A DNA stretch of 21,272 nt, from positions 1 through 21,272 of IMG/VR virus record IMGVR_UViG_3300027969_000473. One strand, 5' to 3'. The DNA comes from a virus. Shown piece after piece: positions 19,725 through 21,272 of this stretch; position 1 is the first letter of the stretch, and each line of letters opens with the position of its first letter. A program made the translations under genes and the position numbers. The notes under the pieces are model-generated. The model was not told the DNA's origin, did no database searches, and saw nothing but the letters and a program-made list of their open reading frames with translations.

Positions 19725-19859
19725 TTATTCCTTTTCTCTTTTAGAGATATCTCTCTTTTGTGCTTGTCTTTCAGATTTCCAAAAGACACGCTTCCAATCT
19801 TTCAAGTGCTTCCACCATTGAGGAGGACCTGTCAGATTACCTTGTTTTTTATTAGCCAT
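19725..19859 (-). CDS. Very small basic Trp-rich protein, 44 aa
   Basis: Short gene from ATG 19859 to TAA 19725. It begins MANKKQGNLTGPPQWWKHLK, continues DWKRVFWKSERQAQ and ends KRDISKREKE. It contains four Trp and is highly basic, forming one amphipathic helix. The pattern NLTGPPQWWKHL with DWKRVFWK matches a small conserved protein that I recall from many aquatic phage genomes, always near other early genes. AAGGA upstream lies at the stop of the 76-aa gene. Function unknown. Confidence 0.82.
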   Translation of the reverse strand: MANKKQGNLTGPPQWWKHLKDWKRVFWKSERQAQKRDISKREKE

Positions 19860-19863
19860 AATG

Positions 19864-20094
19864 CTAGTTCCTTTTTACTCGACCGATTCTGCTTGCCTTG
19901 TTCCAAGTGTATGCTACTCCATCAGGAGTCTTTCCGTCAACTACACTATCAACACCAAATCGTCCTACAAATTCCATTCCGTCTGAGCCACGAATAGTTA
20001 CAAACTGTCCGTACGCCTTTGCTGTTTCCATTGCACTGTTCAATGACAAACAGGTAGCGAGTGGAAACCCTTCTTTTGTTATTACTTTATACAC
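19864..20094 (-). CDS. Phage hypothetical protein, 76 aa
   Basis: Start set at GTG 20094, which shares a base with the TAG stop of the upstream gene (TAGTG); a TTG 15 nt further upstream (20109) is the alternative. The core reads YKVITKEGFPLATCLSLNSA, QFVTIRGSDGMEFVGRFGVD and PDGVAYTWNKASRIGR. This conserved pattern (FVTI, GxFGVD, PDGVxYxWxK) recurs in phage proteins I know only as hypotheticals; it looks like a compact beta-rich domain. Second gene of the unit read from 20409. Confidence 0.78.
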   Translation of the reverse strand: MYKVITKEGFPLATCLSLNSAMETAKAYGQFVTIRGSDGMEFVGRFGVDSVVDGKTPDGVAYTWNKASRIGRVKRN

Positions 20095-20402
20095 TATGCT
20101 ATCATCCAATCTATGTCATCTTCTACTTGTATACTTTCATCACCGTCGTATTCTACTACACGGAATTTTTTACCTTCTTCTATCCATTCTACTTGTAAAT
20201 TACTCATACTACCTGTATATATGCCGGGGTACTTCAATTCTACATAAGTAGCCAATTCATCATACTGTCCCTTCTCTACAAGTTTTACCATTGCAGGATC
20301 GAACAATATCTCTGGATGGTCTTGATTCCATGAGTACCATCCAGCACCAAAGCCAGGGCTGTATAGTACTGCTACTTTTCCGTTCTCACTTAATTTACGC
20401 AT
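20094..20402 (-). CDS. Conserved phage hypothetical protein, 102 aa
   Basis: Motifs VAVLYSPGFGAGWYSWNQDH, PEILFDPAMVKLVEKG and, near the end, FRVVEYDGDESI and DDIDWMIA define a very common small phage protein without known function. Two in-frame ATGs exist, at 20408 and 20402. The first abuts the -10 box and would be upstream of the transcript start, whereas the second lies 6 nt after it, exactly as in the other leaderless genes, so I use 20402. Confidence 0.85.
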   Translation of the reverse strand: MRKLSENGKVAVLYSPGFGAGWYSWNQDHPEILFDPAMVKLVEKGQYDELATYVELKYPGIYTGSMSNLQVEWIEEGKKFRVVEYDGDESIQVEDDIDWMIA

Positions 20403-20408
20403 AGACAT

Positions 20409-20437
20409 AGTATATCACCTTCTCCATTTAATGTCAA
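20409..20437 (-). promoter_or_regulatory. Sigma70-type promoter of the repeat family, leaderless
   Basis: TTGACA (20437-20432), 17-nt spacer starting TTAAATGG, TATACT (20414-20409). Drives the four-gene unit ending at the terminator 19082-19107. The spacer also holds AAGGTG, which would be a Shine-Dalgarno for the first ATG if read-through transcription occurred. Confidence 0.9.
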
Positions 20438-20445
20438 GATATGGT

Positions 20446-20467
20446 AATACCCGGCGAACCGGGTATT
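20446..20467. terminator. Hairpin terminator downstream of the vWA gene
   Basis: Nine-bp perfect stem AATACCCGG / CCGGGTATT. On the minus-strand RNA the loop is UUCG closed by a G-C region, an unusually stable tetraloop. The minus side has only a short, interrupted T-tail (ATTACC), while on the plus strand TTTTT follows. It probably ends the vWA transcript and may block antisense reading. Confidence 0.75.
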
Positions 20468-20483
20468 TTTGTTTCATCGACTG

Positions 20484-21272
20484 TTACGCCAAATCGTAGC
20501 GACTGTTCATCACAGCCTTAAGCATGATAGCTTCTGGGCTAAATGCATCTGGGTCTGCACCCAATACACTAGCAGCGATTGCTGGGCTGAATCCTGACAC
20601 AAGAGCGGTACCACCCTTGTCGAACTTAACTGGAGCGTTTCCGCTACTGTTCAAGTTCCAAAAAACTACCTTAGGCAAATCGTAACCTGCTTCGGCATAC
20701 TTACGTGCGATCATTTCCATTGCACTGTCATCATACTTAACGCAGGCGTTAAATTGCATGTCGCTGAAAATCATCAGTGTCTCAGGCATTTCTGCTTGTG
20801 ATACCTTGTTCTTAACAGCAGTGTCAAGGATTTGACTGAACGCACCATGTAGGTTTGTACTCATACCCCAATCAGAACTGACCATTTGGTCAATCTTTTC
20901 GTTGATGGAACCCTTAAGGTTCAACAACTTTGGCTTGTCGCTGAAAGTCAAAAAGCAGTCCTTGAACTTACCCTTGTTCTTATCAGCAAAATACAATCCC
21001 AAACTAACTGCGATTTCTAGGCAAGTAGTAGAACCCTTCTTCCCTGCAATGCAGGTCATAGAGCCACTAACGTCAACTAGAGGCAACACACTTGAGTCAC
21101 CAACATAGTTAGGCAATGCATTCCATTGTGCTTCAATAGCATCCAACTCGGTCTTAGACCAACTTAATGCTGAACCGTATCCAGTGATACGACCCTTCAA
21201 CACATCGTGTGGGAAGATTGCGTTAGCATTGATCTTCACACCTGCTTCACCCTTAACCAACTTAGTGATGTA
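20484..21272 (-). CDS. DUF2828 / von Willebrand A domain protein, N-terminus cut by window edge
   Basis: The frame is open to the last base (262 residues present), so the N-terminal part lies outside. The visible part is a vWA domain with MIDAS residues: DVSGS in LPLVDVSGSMTCI, Thr in DWGMSTNLHGAF and Asp in LMIFSDMQFN. The surrounding sequence (LTFSDKPKLLNL, MPETLMIFSDMQF, EAGYDLPKVVFWNLNSSG, GTALVSGFSP) matches the DUF2828 family, known from plants, fungi, giant viruses and phages; its N-terminal half resembles the RNA-binding TROVE fold of Ro60. The role in phages is unknown; metal-dependent protein or RNA scaffolding is likely. Family members usually exceed 400 aa, so about half is missing here. 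TAA stop, then a hairpin terminator. Confidence 0.9.
   Translation of the reverse strand, partial: YITKLVKGEAGVKINANAIFPHDVLKGRITGYGSALSWSKTELDAIEAQWNALPNYVGDSSVLPLVDVSGSMTCIAGKKGSTTCLEIAVSLGLYFADKNKGKFKDCFLTFSDKPKLLNLKGSINEKIDQMVSSDWGMSTNLHGAFSQILDTAVKNKVSQAEMPETLMIFSDMQFNACVKYDDSAMEMIARKYAEAGYDLPKVVFWNLNSSGNAPVKFDKGGTALVSGFSPAIAASVLGADPDAFSPEAIMLKAVMNSRYDLA

Noticed and set aside
19898-20251. Plus-strand open frame of 117 codons
   Set aside because: Antisense to two conserved phage hypothetical proteins in a promoter-to-terminator unit.
9810-21272. tRNA or other structured RNA genes
   Set aside because: The minus-strand block is almost fully coding; intergenic gaps are under ~110 nt and are explained by promoters or terminators, with no cloverleaf or CCA end seen by eye.

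Overview
The window looks like part of a tailed bacteriophage genome (Caudoviricetes), probably an uncultured, fairly large, myovirus-like aquatic phage. The reasons are: very low-complexity Gly/Asn/Thr-rich fibre proteins of the type found in cyanophage and other marine or freshwater phage genomes, dense packing of small genes with ATGA stop-start overlaps, almost all genes on one strand per block, free-standing HNH and GIY-YIG nucleases, and many short phage-type hypothetical proteins. No host gene, tRNA, rRNA, integrase or insertion sequence was seen. Shine-Dalgarno sites and near-consensus sigma70 promoters indicate a bacterial host; which one cannot be read from the sequence.

Plus-strand block, 1-9788 (probably late genes). 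Three fibre-like structural proteins (the first cut by the window edge; the third 1515 aa and built of near-repeats) are followed by a papain-like (C1A) cysteine peptidase, a 552-aa fusion of a GT4-type glycosyltransferase with a SAM methyltransferase, and a second SAM-methyltransferase-like protein. The block ends at a strong bidirectional terminator (9788-9811). Three copies of a T4-late-like box (NATAAATA) lie just upstream of starts, two of them in this block. A reasonable inference is that the peptidase and the sugar/methyl enzymes mature or decorate the virion fibres, or act on host surface glycans.

Minus-strand block, 9810-21272 (probably early or accessory genes, read leftwards). About 28 small genes are served by at least ten near-consensus sigma70 promoters, all with a 17-nt spacer, eight of which share the spacer-proximal sequence WTAAATGG. 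From right to left: a DUF2828/von Willebrand A protein (cut by the edge); a four-gene unit ending in a terminator (two phage hypotheticals, a 44-aa basic protein, a calcineurin-like phosphoesterase); a GNAT-like protein; a stand-alone Toprim protein; a long operon led by a GIY-YIG nuclease and containing three related NER[I/M]KEL-type proteins, a WGR-domain protein, a ribbon-helix-helix-like protein and an exported protein; then a membrane protein, an AbrB-like fusion, a WYL_2/SH3-like protein and an HNH nuclease; and finally short promoter-gene cassettes.

The most unusual signal is regulatory. The promoters are a dispersed repeat family. In five of them the start codon lies only 5-7 nt after the -10 box, so the mRNA should be leaderless, while in the other five a short leader with a Shine-Dalgarno site is present. 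Four genes end with a TGA that is part of the next promoter's -35 box. Three small genes outside simple long-ORF detection (41, 44 and 56 aa) are described here.
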